DNA of 64,000 nucleotides, from positions 496,001 to 560,000 of the forward strand of contig NZ_JAJLQW010000001.1 of assembly GCF_025548535.1 (NCBI RefSeq), given 5' to 3'. This document shows positions 9,091 through 18,265 of the stretch, in pieces. A model generated the notes under the pieces. That model did no database searches, was not told the DNA's origin, and worked only from the letters and a program-made list of their open reading frames with translations. Origin of the DNA: Undibacterium sp. Jales W-56 (GTDB lineage: Bacteria > Pseudomonadota > Gammaproteobacteria > Burkholderiales > Burkholderiaceae_D). Made by a program: the position numbers and the translations under genes. Position 1 is the first letter of the stretch, and each line of letters starts with the position of its first letter.

Positions 9091-10202
9091 CCAGCTGGTC
9101 TAATTCAATCGATGCCCAGGCGAGCAATATCCATAGCTTGTCTGCTCCCTCAGTGTGGCGTTCAGTTTTGCATCATTCTTTATGCCGGCCTCTGTCCGCT
9201 TTATTGGCTTTGCTGCTGATTGATTTCCTGTTTATTCCGGGATTTTTTCGTCTTGAGATACAAAATGGACATTTGTACGGCAGCCTGATCGATATCATGA
9301 ATCGCGCAGCACCTTTGATGCTGACGGCAATCGGGATGACGCTGGTGATTGCTACCCGAGGTATCGACATCTCGGTTGGTGCGGTGGTCGCGCTGTCAGG
9401 CACGGTGGCGGCAATGCTGATCGGCGGCACGATGATCATGCAACATGGTGTGCCCGCCTATGTGAGTCGCATCCCTATGGCATGGGCGCTGGCGGCAGCG
9501 ATCGGCGCAGCGATCTTATGCGGTGCCTGGAACGGTTTGCTGGTCGCTGTACTTGGCTTGCAGCCGATTGTGGCGACCTTGATACTGATGGTGGCAGGTC
9601 GCGGCCTGGCACAGTTGCTCACTGACGGGCAGATCGTGACGGTGTATTACCCGCCGTTCTTTTTCTTTGGGAGCGGCTACCTGCTAGGGTTGCCATTTTC
9701 TTTATTTATGGTATTCGGCGTCTTGCTGGTGACTTTGCTGTTAATGCGTAAAACCGCACTGGGCTTGTTTATCCAGACGGTAGGGATCAATCCGGTCGCG
9801 GCCAGGCTGGTTGGCATCAAGACCACGGCATTGATTTTTTTCGCTTATGTATTTTGCAGTGCCTGCGCTGGAATTGCCGGTTTGATGATCAGCGCCAATA
9901 TTAAAAGTGCCGATGCCAATAATGCGGGATTGCTGTTGGAACTCGATGCGATTCTGGCCGTGACTTTAGGGGGTACCTCCTTGGCCGGCGGTAAGTTCAG
10001 CCTGCCTGGCAGCGTCATCGGCGCAATGATTATCCAGACGCTGACTTATACGATTTATTCCCTCGGCGTACCGCCTGAAGTCAATATGGTGGTGAAATCG
10101 CTGGTCGTATTTTTGGTTTGCCTGTCTCAAAGTCCCGAGTTTAAACAGTTATCGCAGAAAATATTTTCGCAGCGATCAACTACCGTAAAAAGCGCATCAT
10201 GA
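9087..10202 (+). CDS. ytfT: Sugar ABC transporter permease, YtfT type
   Basis: An inner-membrane permease of the BPD_transp_2 (CUT2) family, 371 residues with about ten hydrophobic segments. The conserved cytoplasmic loop appears as LDAILAVTLGGTSLAGG near 290-306, and GIDISVGAVVALSGT near 91-105 is the usual second-helix motif. It overlaps the ATPase stop by 4 bp and the next permease start by 4 bp. Together with the following gene it should form the heteromeric channel; both permeases being present matches E. coli YtfT plus YjfF. Confidence 0.88.
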   Translation: MTSWSNSIDAQASNIHSLSAPSVWRSVLHHSLCRPLSALLALLLIDFLFIPGFFRLEIQNGHLYGSLIDIMNRAAPLMLTAIGMTLVIATRGIDISVGAVVALSGTVAAMLIGGTMIMQHGVPAYVSRIPMAWALAAAIGAAILCGAWNGLLVAVLGLQPIVATLILMVAGRGLAQLLTDGQIVTVYYPPFFFFGSGYLLGLPFSLFMVFGVLLVTLLLMRKTALGLFIQTVGINPVAARLVGIKTTALIFFAYVFCSACAGIAGLMISANIKSADANNAGLLLELDAILAVTLGGTSLAGGKFSLPGSVIGAMIIQTLTYTIYSLGVPPEVNMVVKSLVVFLVCLSQSPEFKQLSQKIFSQRSTTVKSAS

Positions 10203-11179
10203 AATCAAGTTCTTCTTTATCCAGCTTGGTGAAGGCACCTTACTTTACCTCGTTGGTCACGGTAGTATTGTTGATTCTCATGCTGGCGCTGGGCGGAGTT
10301 GCCTATCCCGGATTCCTGTCTTTGCAAGTGTTGTGCAATCTCTTGATTGACAATGCCTATTTGCTGGTGATCGCGGTGGGCATGGGTTTCGTCATACTTG
10401 CCGGCGGCATCGATTTATCGGTCGGTTCGGTCATGGCCTTGACGACGATGTTAGCGGCATGGCTACTCCAGGTGTGGCATTGGCCAGCTTCCATGGTGAT
10501 TGTCTGTGTACTGGTATTTGGTACTGCATTTGGTGCGTTGATGGGCGCCATGATTCATTACTTTAAATTACAGGCGTTTATCGTTACGCTGGCGGGCATG
10601 TTCCTGGCGCGCGGTTTGTGCTACCTGATCAGCATTAATTCAATCACCATCGACAATCCGTTCTTTGCAGCGATGTCGCATACGCAGTTGCCGGTGTTTG
10701 ATGCCTTTGTTTCGCCGGGCGTAGCGATCGCTTTGACGGTGTTATCGCTGGCGATTTTCATTGCGCATTTCACCGCATTTGGCCGCACGGTATACGCGAT
10801 AGGCGGCAATGAACAATCCGCCTTGATGATGGGATTGCCGGTAGGGCGTGCCAAGCTCATGATTTATGCAGCGAGCGGATTTTGCGCGGCATTGGCGGGG
10901 GTGTTGTTTTCTTTTTATATGCTGTCGGGCTATGCCTTGCATGCGCAGGGTGCTGAGCTTGATGCGATTGCGGCGGTCGTGATTGGCGGTACTTTACTGA
11001 GCGGCGGTATCGGGTATATTGCCGGGGCACTTTCTGGGGTGCTGGTGTTGGGAACCATACAAACCTTGATTGCTTTTGATGGCAGCCTGAGTTCCTGGTG
11101 GACCAAGATTGTGATCGGTGCCTTGTTGTTTGTTTTTTGCCTGGTGCAAAGAATCATTGGGATGCGGGTTCAACCATAA
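10199..11179 (+). CDS. yjfF: Sugar ABC transporter permease, YjfF type
   Basis: The second CUT2 permease (326 residues) and last gene of the importer operon. It has GGIDLSVGSVMALTTM near 70-85 and ELDAIAAVVIGGTLLSGG near 253-270, the loop that contacts the ATPase. A long N-terminal hydrophobic segment and about nine further helices are visible. It overlaps the previous gene by 4 bp. The LysR gene starts 152 bp downstream behind its own control region. Confidence 0.87.
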   Translation: MKSSSSLSSLVKAPYFTSLVTVVLLILMLALGGVAYPGFLSLQVLCNLLIDNAYLLVIAVGMGFVILAGGIDLSVGSVMALTTMLAAWLLQVWHWPASMVIVCVLVFGTAFGALMGAMIHYFKLQAFIVTLAGMFLARGLCYLISINSITIDNPFFAAMSHTQLPVFDAFVSPGVAIALTVLSLAIFIAHFTAFGRTVYAIGGNEQSALMMGLPVGRAKLMIYAASGFCAALAGVLFSFYMLSGYALHAQGAELDAIAAVVIGGTLLSGGIGYIAGALSGVLVLGTIQTLIAFDGSLSSWWTKIVIGALLFVFCLVQRIIGMRVQP

Positions 11180-11289
11180 ATGCCAAACGTACTCAGCAGA
11201 TCAATCCAACATGCGCCTTCTCTTCGTATATCCATTCCCAGCAAATAAAAATCAAAGTGTACGGGGACGATGAAATATCGATAAAATCA

Positions 11290-11324
11290 ATATCAAGGCA
11301 ACTTTGATATGAAAAACGATATTG
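11290..11324. promoter_or_regulatory. Putative LysR autoregulatory site
   Basis: ATATCAA-N7-TTGATAT (11290-11310) is a perfect 7-bp dyad. It overlaps GATATGAAAAACGATATTG (11306-11324), which matches the site before the importer at 17 of 19 bases. The block ends 7 bases before the LysR start codon, so bound protein would cover the ribosome-binding region and probably the promoter. This suggests autorepression. Confidence 0.55.
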
Positions 11325-11331
11325 TTCATGT

Positions 11332-12273
11332 ATGGATACTCTTAATCCCAATTGGTTTTTGCGCGCCCGTCTAAAGACGCGGCAACTGCTATTGCTGATC
11401 GCTCTGGACGATCATCGTAATATTCACCGAGCCTCCGATGCCTTACATATGACGCAGCCTGCGGCCTCGAAGCAGCTCAAGGATCTGGAAGAAATGCTGG
11501 ATGTGCGCTTGTTTGAACGTTTGCCGCGCGGCATGGAACCGACCATTTATGGCGAAACCATGATTCGTCATGCGCGTATGGCATTGACCAGCCTATCGCT
11601 GGCGCATGATGATATTGTGGCCCTCAAATCGGGACTGGTCGGTCAGGTCGAGGTCGGTGTGATCATGACACCGGCGATGTCGCTGTTGCCGCGCGCGATT
11701 GCCCGTATCAAGCAGCAAGCGCCTTTGTTAAGAATCGGCGTGCACATGGATCAAAGTAATATCCTGATGGACAGATTGCAGCACGGTACACTGGACTTCA
11801 TGATAGGGCGCATTCTTGAAAAAGAAAATAGTGCAAACCTGGTGTACGAGGAGTTAACCGAGGAACCTGCCTGTGCGGTCGCCCGTGTCGGCCATCCTTT
11901 GCTGGAGAATCCCGACCTGCAATTGCAGGATATCGCTGCCCATCCATGGATCTTGCCTTTGCAGGGCAGCGTATTGCGTCACCGTTTCGATATGATGTTT
12001 CGCCGCGCCGGTCTGGAGCCGCCTGTGAATGTGGTCGATACCACGGCGTTATTATTGATTACTGCGCTGTTGCAACAGACGGATTCCTTGCATGTGATGC
12101 CAATTGAAGTAGCCCGTTACTACGCATCCCTGAATGTGCTGAGTATCTTGCCTATTGAATTGCCCTGCAAAATGGATGCTTTTGGGATTATTCGCCAGCA
12201 AGATCATCTACTGTCACCAGGGGCGGACCTGCTGCTGCGAGCCGTCCGCACTGAGGCGCAAGCACTTTACTAA
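11332..12273 (+). CDS. LysR-family regulator of the arabinofuranoside/furanose locus
   Basis: A 313-residue LysR-type regulator. The winged HTH is in residues 15-75 (RQLLLLIALDDHRNIHRASD and MTQPAASKQLKDLE), and the effector-binding domain fills the rest. The extended N-terminus and the LPRGMEPTIYGE stretch resemble GbpR/GguR-type regulators of sugar transporters. Effector unknown; L-arabinose or a furanose is plausible from the neighbours. Matching operator-like motifs lie just upstream and before the transporter operon. No Shine-Dalgarno is obvious apart from the region covered by the dyad. Confidence 0.85.
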   Translation: MDTLNPNWFLRARLKTRQLLLLIALDDHRNIHRASDALHMTQPAASKQLKDLEEMLDVRLFERLPRGMEPTIYGETMIRHARMALTSLSLAHDDIVALKSGLVGQVEVGVIMTPAMSLLPRAIARIKQQAPLLRIGVHMDQSNILMDRLQHGTLDFMIGRILEKENSANLVYEELTEEPACAVARVGHPLLENPDLQLQDIAAHPWILPLQGSVLRHRFDMMFRRAGLEPPVNVVDTTALLLITALLQQTDSLHVMPIEVARYYASLNVLSILPIELPCKMDAFGIIRQQDHLLSPGADLLLRAVRTEAQALY

Positions 12274-12373
12274 AGCGTGCGTCTCGGTATTTGTTCTTAG
12301 AGACGATGCGGTGCTTTCAGTGTAAAAATGAATCAACGACTGCGAACTGATTTCTCATCGACGGACTAGCCTT

Positions 12374-13723
12374 ATGACAATCATCTACTCGAGTCTTAAT
12401 CACGCCCTGCGCGTTCCCCTGGCGGCAGAGATTCATTCCCGGCCGTTTCTGAAACTGGAAGCACCCGAGCTGGTTTCGCATTTTGCGGTATATCGTAATA
12501 GCGATGAAGTGATGCCGGGCTCGATCGCGGTCGAGCAGCATGCGACGCTGGCCGCATTATGTGCGCACTTCGGCGTCACGCCACCGATGCTTGAGTCCAA
12601 ATATTTTTACTATGACTTCGGTCACTTTCGCCTGAAATGGGAATGCCATACCGAGTTTGCGACTTATACGTTTGCCGAACGGCGGGAGCGGACGTTGCCA
12701 GTGGCTGAGGCTTTTTCGTCCATGCCGGTATTGCAGTTGCCCGAAGAATGGTTGCTCAGCCTGAAAGGGAAAATCATTGTTGCAGCGCATGTGGTCCTGG
12801 ATGATAGCGGCGGCAGGACAGAAGCGTTTGCGCAAGGTCTGCAGCGTGTATTTGAAGGCAATGTACTGGCGGGCAGTCATGTAATGCAGGGCGGTGAGTT
12901 ATGGACCGACTTTGTGATACAGGCAGATGGTTTCAGCCGCTTCGTGATTCGCGATGTCGGTATGCGTGCGTTGCAGGCAGGGCGTCTGGTGCAGCGCGTA
13001 CTGGAGATTGAAACCTACCGGATGATGGCGCTGCTGGGTCTGCCGTATGCGCAGCGAGCTGCGCCTGCCTTGAATGCGATCGAAAATGAACTGGTGGCAC
13101 TCGCTGCTGCGATGATCGAAACCGACGCGGCTGCCAGCGCTGAATTATCTGAGCAGTCGGGGGTGTCCGAGCGGGCTTTGCTCGATCAGATCACGCGGCT
13201 GGCAGCGCGAATCGAAAAATTATCGCTCGATAATAATTACCGGTTTTCTGCATCCAAGGCCTATGTGCGACTGGTGCATGCACGCATCGAAGAATTACGT
13301 GAAATCAGGATAGAAGGCATACCCACGGTAGAGGAATTCATGGATAGACGGCTGACGCCGGCGATGAATACCTGCGATGCGATGGCGAGCCGTCAGGAAG
13401 CCTTGGCACAAAGGATTGCGAATTCGAATGACTTGCTGCGTACCCGGGTCGGCATCGTGCAAGAAGCGCAGAACCGCCAGATATTGCAATCAATGAACGC
13501 GCGCGCGGCCCAGCAACTGCATTTGCAGCAAGCGGTAGAAGGGCTTTCGGTCGCAGCGATTTCGTATTACGTGATTGGCTTGTTCAGCTACACAGGCAAA
13601 GCCGCCAAAGTATTTGGCCTGGTGCTGAATACCGATGCCGTGGTGGGACTATTGGTGCCGTTCGTCGCTGCAGGCGTTTGGCTGGGCCTGCGCCGCATGC
13701 ATCGGCGGGTGCATAGCGCTTGA
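12374..13723 (+). CDS. DUF3422 family membrane protein
   Basis: A 449-residue protein of the DUF3422 family, found in many alpha- and betaproteobacteria; its function is not known to me. It opens with the family-typical HALRVPLAAEIHSRPF, followed by a mixed alpha/beta domain and a long helical stretch (about residues 225-390). Near the C-terminus are two hydrophobic segments (about 394-410 and 417-438), suggesting an inner-membrane anchor with a cytoplasmic helical body, as in CorA-like proteins. It appears monocistronic, 100 bp after the LysR gene. Confidence 0.8.
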   Translation: MTIIYSSLNHALRVPLAAEIHSRPFLKLEAPELVSHFAVYRNSDEVMPGSIAVEQHATLAALCAHFGVTPPMLESKYFYYDFGHFRLKWECHTEFATYTFAERRERTLPVAEAFSSMPVLQLPEEWLLSLKGKIIVAAHVVLDDSGGRTEAFAQGLQRVFEGNVLAGSHVMQGGELWTDFVIQADGFSRFVIRDVGMRALQAGRLVQRVLEIETYRMMALLGLPYAQRAAPALNAIENELVALAAAMIETDAAASAELSEQSGVSERALLDQITRLAARIEKLSLDNNYRFSASKAYVRLVHARIEELREIRIEGIPTVEEFMDRRLTPAMNTCDAMASRQEALAQRIANSNDLLRTRVGIVQEAQNRQILQSMNARAAQQLHLQQAVEGLSVAAISYYVIGLFSYTGKAAKVFGLVLNTDAVVGLLVPFVAAGVWLGLRRMHRRVHSA

Positions 13724-13788
13724 GTCGGTAGCTGCCTGAGTTATTCAGGTTAAATAATTTAGCGAAATAATAATATTGTAAAAGGTTA

Positions 13789-14122
13789 GGACTTACACCA
13801 AACGATAAGCTGCTAACAACAACGTACATTGAACCCGCAGGCTGGATGCGGCTTTCAGCGGCATTTCGTGCCAACAGGCGCACCCAGCTTGCGGGTTCAT
13901 TTTAGGGAATTTCTAAAAACCGTTTAATCGAGATGCAGCGCTAGGCGCAAAACGCAGCAATACGTCGGTATTGCGAGGCTTTGTAACGACGCGATGCGTT
14001 CGAGTATGAGGTTTTCAGAAGTTACCTTTAATATCAAACACCTTGTATCCAGTCCCTCTCTTGCCTTTTCTCTGTGTCTCGGGGGTCTCTGTGGTGAGAG
14101 GTTTTGGCCTTTGCGTAAGTCC
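13789..14122. mobile_element. MITE-like element with GGACTTAC terminal inverted repeats
   Basis: GGACTTAC (13789-13796) and GTAAGTCC (14115-14122) are perfect inverted ends, flanked on both sides by TA, as expected for IS630/mariner-type target duplication. Counting the flanks, the inverted match is 11 bp. Inside are a roughly 20-bp imperfect hairpin (13830-13899, arms TGAACCCGCA and TGCGGGTTCA), a smaller hairpin GCAATAC-GTCG-GTATTGC (13959-13976), and a pair of inverted TTCTAAAAACC-like ends (13913-13923 and 14010-14020). It has no ORF of any weight, so it would need a transposase supplied elsewhere. It may be a composite of nested repeats. Confidence 0.55.
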
Positions 14123-14552
14123 TAATGGTATCGGATTCCGATTCGCGCAAAAATGATTACCATCGCTCCTATTCAATCTGAGTATGGATGTATCGCCGTC
14201 AAAACATCCTGATGCAATATTGAACATGACTTGAGGTTTTGCCGCCAACTGATGCCGTCAAAAATGCTAGCTTTACTACGACCGTAGATGGTGGCAACAG
14301 ACCCACGTCAGTAAAATCAATTGCATATTCTTTTTCCCTGGTCCTTGTGCTATACATGCGTGAGGAATAATCCTCCTTCAATACTGCGCTTGTTAATATT
14401 TAAATCACTCCCGATTTACTTGTTAACAGGTCCTGGCCAACATACAGTTTGCAATCACCATTCTTAAGCTTATCATCTGGTAGTTGCGAATGGATTGCGC
14501 ATGGTCTGCGATAGATAGGCGGTATCGATCGGATGTATAGGAATTGATAAAG
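14123..14552. other. Non-coding stretch before the histidine kinase gene
   Basis: About 430 bp without a convincing gene. A 60-codon ORF on the - strand (14199-14381) resembles nothing I know. The last 60 bases should contain the kinase promoter, but no clear -35/-10 pair stands out. Confidence 0.4.
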
Positions 14553-17354
14553 ATGAAGATGTTTGTGCGCGATGACGAAGTCAATCAACTGGAGGCAGAA
14601 TTGCCTCCAGTGAGAGATGGCACGCATTTAACTATCTTAGTTTCTCTTTGTTGGGCTCTGCGGCAAAGAGATACCGCCCGGGCACTGGAACTCTCCGACG
14701 AGGCTCAGATGCTGCTGGTCGCATCCAGACAGCCGGAGCCGCAATTACTTGCCATGCGTGCGCGACTGCAACTGGTCTATGGCGAAGCAAAATGGCTGGA
14801 CGCAGATTTGGATGCGGCAGAAGAATTAGCGCGAGGCGTCTTGAATGATGTAGATGCGTCGCAAGATGCACTTAGCCGTGCTGACGCGCATATGCTGTTG
14901 GCGTCGATTTTCGGTGACAGAGGAAACGCAGCCTCCCGCGAGACCGAATTGGAAAACATGATCAAGAGTGCAGATCAAGCCAGTGACGCGATCAGGGTTC
15001 ATATTGCCAAAGTTGCCCTGGCCCGCGCAGCCGCTTTAAGAAAAGCGCCTTCTATTTTTTCGGACGGACAATCCCAGTTGAGCAATGAGCAACTGGTCAG
15101 TGAGGATGCATCGGTTACCGTCTGGATTGCGGATTTCCAAGGTGTCGTCGCCTATCAGTCCAATGACTATGGGCAGGCCGCAACGCATTTCATGCAGATG
15201 TTTGAGATGGCAATACTGACCGGTCAAATTGAACGTGCGATTACTGCTGCAACCAATATCGGAGACTGTTTTACCAGCCTCAATGATCTTCATGTTGCGC
15301 TTGACTGGATGCATCGTGCGCTCAATTTAGCGCGCCAGACATGTTGGACGACTTGCCTCTGTTTGTGTCTCACCCAAACAGCAGAAACTTTACGTAGGCT
15401 AGGACAATTGAAGGTCGCGCGTGAACTATTGGAGGAGGCACTTGATCGCTTAGGTCTTCTCAAAAATTCGCGGGATTTTGCGATAGCGCTGAAATATTAT
15501 GGCGACCTGGCGTTAGATTCTGCAGATTTTTTATTGGCCATCGAGACCTTTCAGCAACTGGAAAGACAGGACTACGCAGCAAAACAAGCCAATTTTCAAA
15601 TTGATTCTCTGCGCGGGCAAGCGCATGCCCTGCTGTACATGGCGCGCAAGAGCGAGGCGCTGGATGCGGCGCATGCTGCACTTAACTTAGCACAGCAACG
15701 GGGAGATACCTTGCGCCAGATCGAGGCGTTGAGAGTGCTGGCTGACATTCACTCACTGCATCCCGAGGTGCACTCGCAGGAGCAGACTCCAGCCAACACG
15801 ACACTGGCTTTCTTGCTGCAAGCGCTTGCTATAGCAAAGACCATTGATGGCTATACGGTGCCGGGAGAAATGCTCGAGGCCATCGGCAGGGAATATGCCA
15901 ATCTAGGCGATTTTAACCAAGCATATGCGATGTCGCTACAGGCCATCGCTGCCCGCGAAAAAACCCACAGTAAAGAAGCCACCAGCCGCTCCATCGCGCT
16001 GCAGGTAATGTACAGCACCGAGCGTGCCAGAGCCGAAGGTGAGTATCACCGTCAACTTGCGGCTTCCGAGGTGCAACGATCGAAAGCTTTACACCAGACC
16101 AGTACGACCTTAGAGCATTTGAGTGCGATCGGCCAGGAGATCACTACCCAGTTAAATGAATCCGCGATATTTCAAATACTCGATCGACATGTTCATGGCT
16201 TGCTCGACGCGACATCTTTCATCATCTATCTGGTGGATCCCGATGGCCAGGGCTTGACTTCCGCATTTCGGGCTGAGGCAGGGAAAATACTTCCCCAACG
16301 CAAAATATCTCTTTCTAGTCCTACCGCCCACACCGCCCGTTGCGTGCGGGAGCGCTGTGAAATTGTGATCAATCGTTCCACCGCGGTGGACAGCCCGAGC
16401 CAGGTGCCCGGTACGCTTCCTGTGTTAAGCCTGCTTTTTGCACCTCTTGCAATTGGCGATCGCGTACTTGGGACGATGACTGTGCAGTCTCCGCATGCCA
16501 ATGCTTATGGCGAGCGGGAATTACTGATTTTCAGGACGCTGTGTGCTTACGGTGCCATCGCATTAGACAATGCCAACGCCTATCGACAATTGCAGGAGAC
16601 GCAGAAGCAACTGGTGTCTCAGGAAAAAATGGCAGCCCTGGGATCGCTCGTTGCCGGTGTCGCCCATGAACTCAACACACCCATCGGAAATAGCCTGATG
16701 TTTGCCAGCACGATGCTTGCCAAGTCAGAGGAATTCGAACGCCAGGTCGGGACGCAGGGCATCCGTCGTTCGGAGCTGTTGGCCTTTGTTGCGGAGACCA
16801 AAGAAGCATCCGAAATGATCATCCGCGGTCTGGAAAGTTCGGCGAATCTGGTCCATAGCTTCAAACAAGTCGCGGTAGACCGCACCACAGCGCACCGGCG
16901 CGTATTTGACTTGCGACAGGTATGCCAGGAAATCGTTGCAACCATGATGAGCCAAATCAGAGTTTCCGGACATACGGTGTCCATCGACGTTCCGAACGGG
17001 ATTATCCTGGATAGTTATCCAGGACCATTTGGTCAGGTCGTGACTAATTTTATTAGTAATGCGCTGGTCCATGCATTTGACGATCGAAAGGGCGGACATA
17101 TGTCGCTTTCCGCTACACAAATGCCAGGTGGGCGATTACTTTTTCAGTTTAACGATGACGGACAAGGTATCGAAAATAAGTATTTATCGCGCATATTCGA
17201 TCCATTTTTTACCACCAAGCTCGGTCAAGGCGGGAGCGGTTTGGGTTTAAGTATTAACTACAATATCGTGACCACTTTGCTCAATGGCGAGATCACCGTA
17301 CGCAGTGTTCCGAACGAGGGAACTACTTTTAGTATCAATATGCCGCTGACTTAA
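14553..17354 (+). CDS. Soluble TPR-GAF sensor histidine kinase
   Basis: A 933-residue cytoplasmic two-component kinase. The first 470 residues are helical repeats of TPR type. A coiled linker with many Arg/Glu follows, then a GAF domain at about 530-680. The HisKA phospho-acceptor is His705 in GVAHELNTPIG, and a HATPase domain follows (N box NFISNALVHAF, DDGQGIENKY, FDPFFTTK, GSGLGLSI). No transmembrane segment is visible. I use ATG 14553, preceded by AGGAA at 14539-14543; an in-frame TTG at 14544 is less likely. No response regulator lies nearby, so it is an orphan kinase. The signal is unknown; TPR plus GAF suggests a protein partner or small ligand inside the cell. Confidence 0.87.
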   Translation: MKMFVRDDEVNQLEAELPPVRDGTHLTILVSLCWALRQRDTARALELSDEAQMLLVASRQPEPQLLAMRARLQLVYGEAKWLDADLDAAEELARGVLNDVDASQDALSRADAHMLLASIFGDRGNAASRETELENMIKSADQASDAIRVHIAKVALARAAALRKAPSIFSDGQSQLSNEQLVSEDASVTVWIADFQGVVAYQSNDYGQAATHFMQMFEMAILTGQIERAITAATNIGDCFTSLNDLHVALDWMHRALNLARQTCWTTCLCLCLTQTAETLRRLGQLKVARELLEEALDRLGLLKNSRDFAIALKYYGDLALDSADFLLAIETFQQLERQDYAAKQANFQIDSLRGQAHALLYMARKSEALDAAHAALNLAQQRGDTLRQIEALRVLADIHSLHPEVHSQEQTPANTTLAFLLQALAIAKTIDGYTVPGEMLEAIGREYANLGDFNQAYAMSLQAIAAREKTHSKEATSRSIALQVMYSTERARAEGEYHRQLAASEVQRSKALHQTSTTLEHLSAIGQEITTQLNESAIFQILDRHVHGLLDATSFIIYLVDPDGQGLTSAFRAEAGKILPQRKISLSSPTAHTARCVRERCEIVINRSTAVDSPSQVPGTLPVLSLLFAPLAIGDRVLGTMTVQSPHANAYGERELLIFRTLCAYGAIALDNANAYRQLQETQKQLVSQEKMAALGSLVAGVAHELNTPIGNSLMFASTMLAKSEEFERQVGTQGIRRSELLAFVAETKEASEMIIRGLESSANLVHSFKQVAVDRTTAHRRVFDLRQVCQEIVATMMSQIRVSGHTVSIDVPNGIILDSYPGPFGQVVTNFISNALVHAFDDRKGGHMSLSATQMPGGRLLFQFNDDGQGIENKYLSRIFDPFFTTKLGQGGSGLGLSINYNIVTTLLNGEITVRSVPNEGTTFSINMPLT

Positions 17355-17598
17355 TGCGCTTCACGGATGTGTGCTCTCTGGAGAATCATGACGCTCATAA
17401 GTTGTCGACGCCCAGTTCATCAGCGCTAAAGCGATCGACCTGATTCTGATCAAATTTCGCGCACCCCCCTGAATGCTGCCGCACACAAATCAGCTATCGC
17501 TTACCCAATTGGATCAATTTGTTTTTGGCGGATGATATTGGCTGCCGCTGCTTTCAGCCGATTTCTTTAGCGCGAACGCAATCGAACACAGTGTCAGA

Positions 17599-17811
17599 TT
17601 ATCCACAGCATGTTCCCTGCGCTTGAACCGGCGGACACTTCACTGACCCATACGAGCAGTAAACGCAGCAATCGCCTGGCTTAGGACGTAGTACGGTTTT
17701 GCAGTTTGCGCATTCATAAAAAAACTGACATGCATCAGTCAGCATCGTTTCAGAATACTGGGATCCGCAATGCGGACAGGTAATCACAGATTGCAGAATC
17801 ATGTGGTTCAT
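17599..17811 (-). CDS. Small Cys-rich protein with GDCCVYCSYG motif
   Basis: A 70-residue protein with paired cysteines throughout: CPHCG near 11-15, CANCK near 34-38 and GDCCVYCSYGSVKCPP near 47-62, ending in CCG. The GDCCVYCSYG block recurs in small uncharacterised proteobacterial proteins; the CxxC pairs suggest a zinc-ribbon or other metal-binding fold. I start at MNHM (17811), with AGGGA about 10 bases upstream; a start two codons later (MIL) is equally possible. It is the last of three closely spaced tiny - strand ORFs. Function unknown. Confidence 0.65.
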   Translation of the reverse strand: MNHMILQSVITCPHCGSQYSETMLTDACQFFYECANCKTVLRPKPGDCCVYCSYGSVKCPPVQAQGTCCG

Positions 17812-17816
17812 ACCAG

Positions 17817-17996
17817 TTATTTCCCTGCGTTTGAGGAGTAGTCTGTCTTGCTTGCTACTCCGATTAAATTTGGCGGTTCTGTTTCTTCTGGACCGTAACT
17901 GATAATAATGGTTTTTTTTAAAATTAGTTTTGCCATGGCTGAATTTTGCTTTTTGAGGGATTTTTTGAGCATGATAGGACAGCACGGACATGCCAT
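17817..17996 (-). CDS. Possible 59-residue protein starting MACPCCP
   Basis: An ORF of 59 codons ending 5 bp before the GDCCVYCSYG gene, with GAGG a few bases before its ATG. It begins MACPCCPIML and continues with a Lys-rich stretch and a polar tail. The two-Cys head fits the Cys theme of the next gene, but the rest has low complexity and I recognise no family. Confidence 0.35.
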   Translation of the reverse strand: MACPCCPIMLKKSLKKQNSAMAKLILKKTIIISYGPEETEPPNLIGVASKTDYSSNAGK

Positions 17997-18023
17997 AGTC
18001 CTCGCATTAAGGGTAATGATTTG

Positions 18024-18086
18024 CTATGTCACCGCACAACAGGACGCTGAAAAAGCCAGCAACAATAAACTAACGATGTTACGCAT
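18024..18086 (-). CDS. Possible 20-residue hydrophobic leader peptide
   Basis: ATG at 18086 opens a 20-codon frame MRNIVSLLLLAFSASCCAVT that looks like a bare signal peptide with a Cys pair at the end. It lies 27 bp upstream of the 59-codon ORF on the same strand. It could be a small membrane peptide or a leader ORF, or chance. Confidence 0.25.
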   Translation of the reverse strand: MRNIVSLLLLAFSASCCAVT

Positions 18087-18220
18087 GATGAAAAATTAAT
18101 GAATGAGCCCGGCAATAAATGGAACGGTCAATATCAAGTGTTGCCGTTACATGGTACCTAGCATCGGAAGAGTGCCAGACCCAGAAAGAGTAACGTCAAT
18201 TCCGTGGACTTGAAAAAGAA

Positions 18221-18240
18221 AATCCTGCCGAAGCAGGATT
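18221..18240 (-). terminator. Intrinsic terminator of the PEP-CTERM gene
   Basis: Read on the - strand, AATCCTGC-TTCG-GCAGGATT forms an 8-bp stem with a stable UUCG loop, followed directly by TTCTTTTTC. It lies 25 bp after the PEP-CTERM stop codon. Confidence 0.85.
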
Positions 18241-18265
18241 GATTGAAGAGATTATGTAACAAGGT

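Noticed and set aside
13723-14123. CRISPR array or small RNA gene in the gap after the DUF3422 gene
   Set aside because: Repeats are inverted, not regularly spaced direct repeats, and are better explained by a MITE-like element.
17908-18099. 63-codon + strand frame near the Cys-rich gene
   Set aside because: It overlaps the better-supported - strand ORFs and has no ribosome-binding site.
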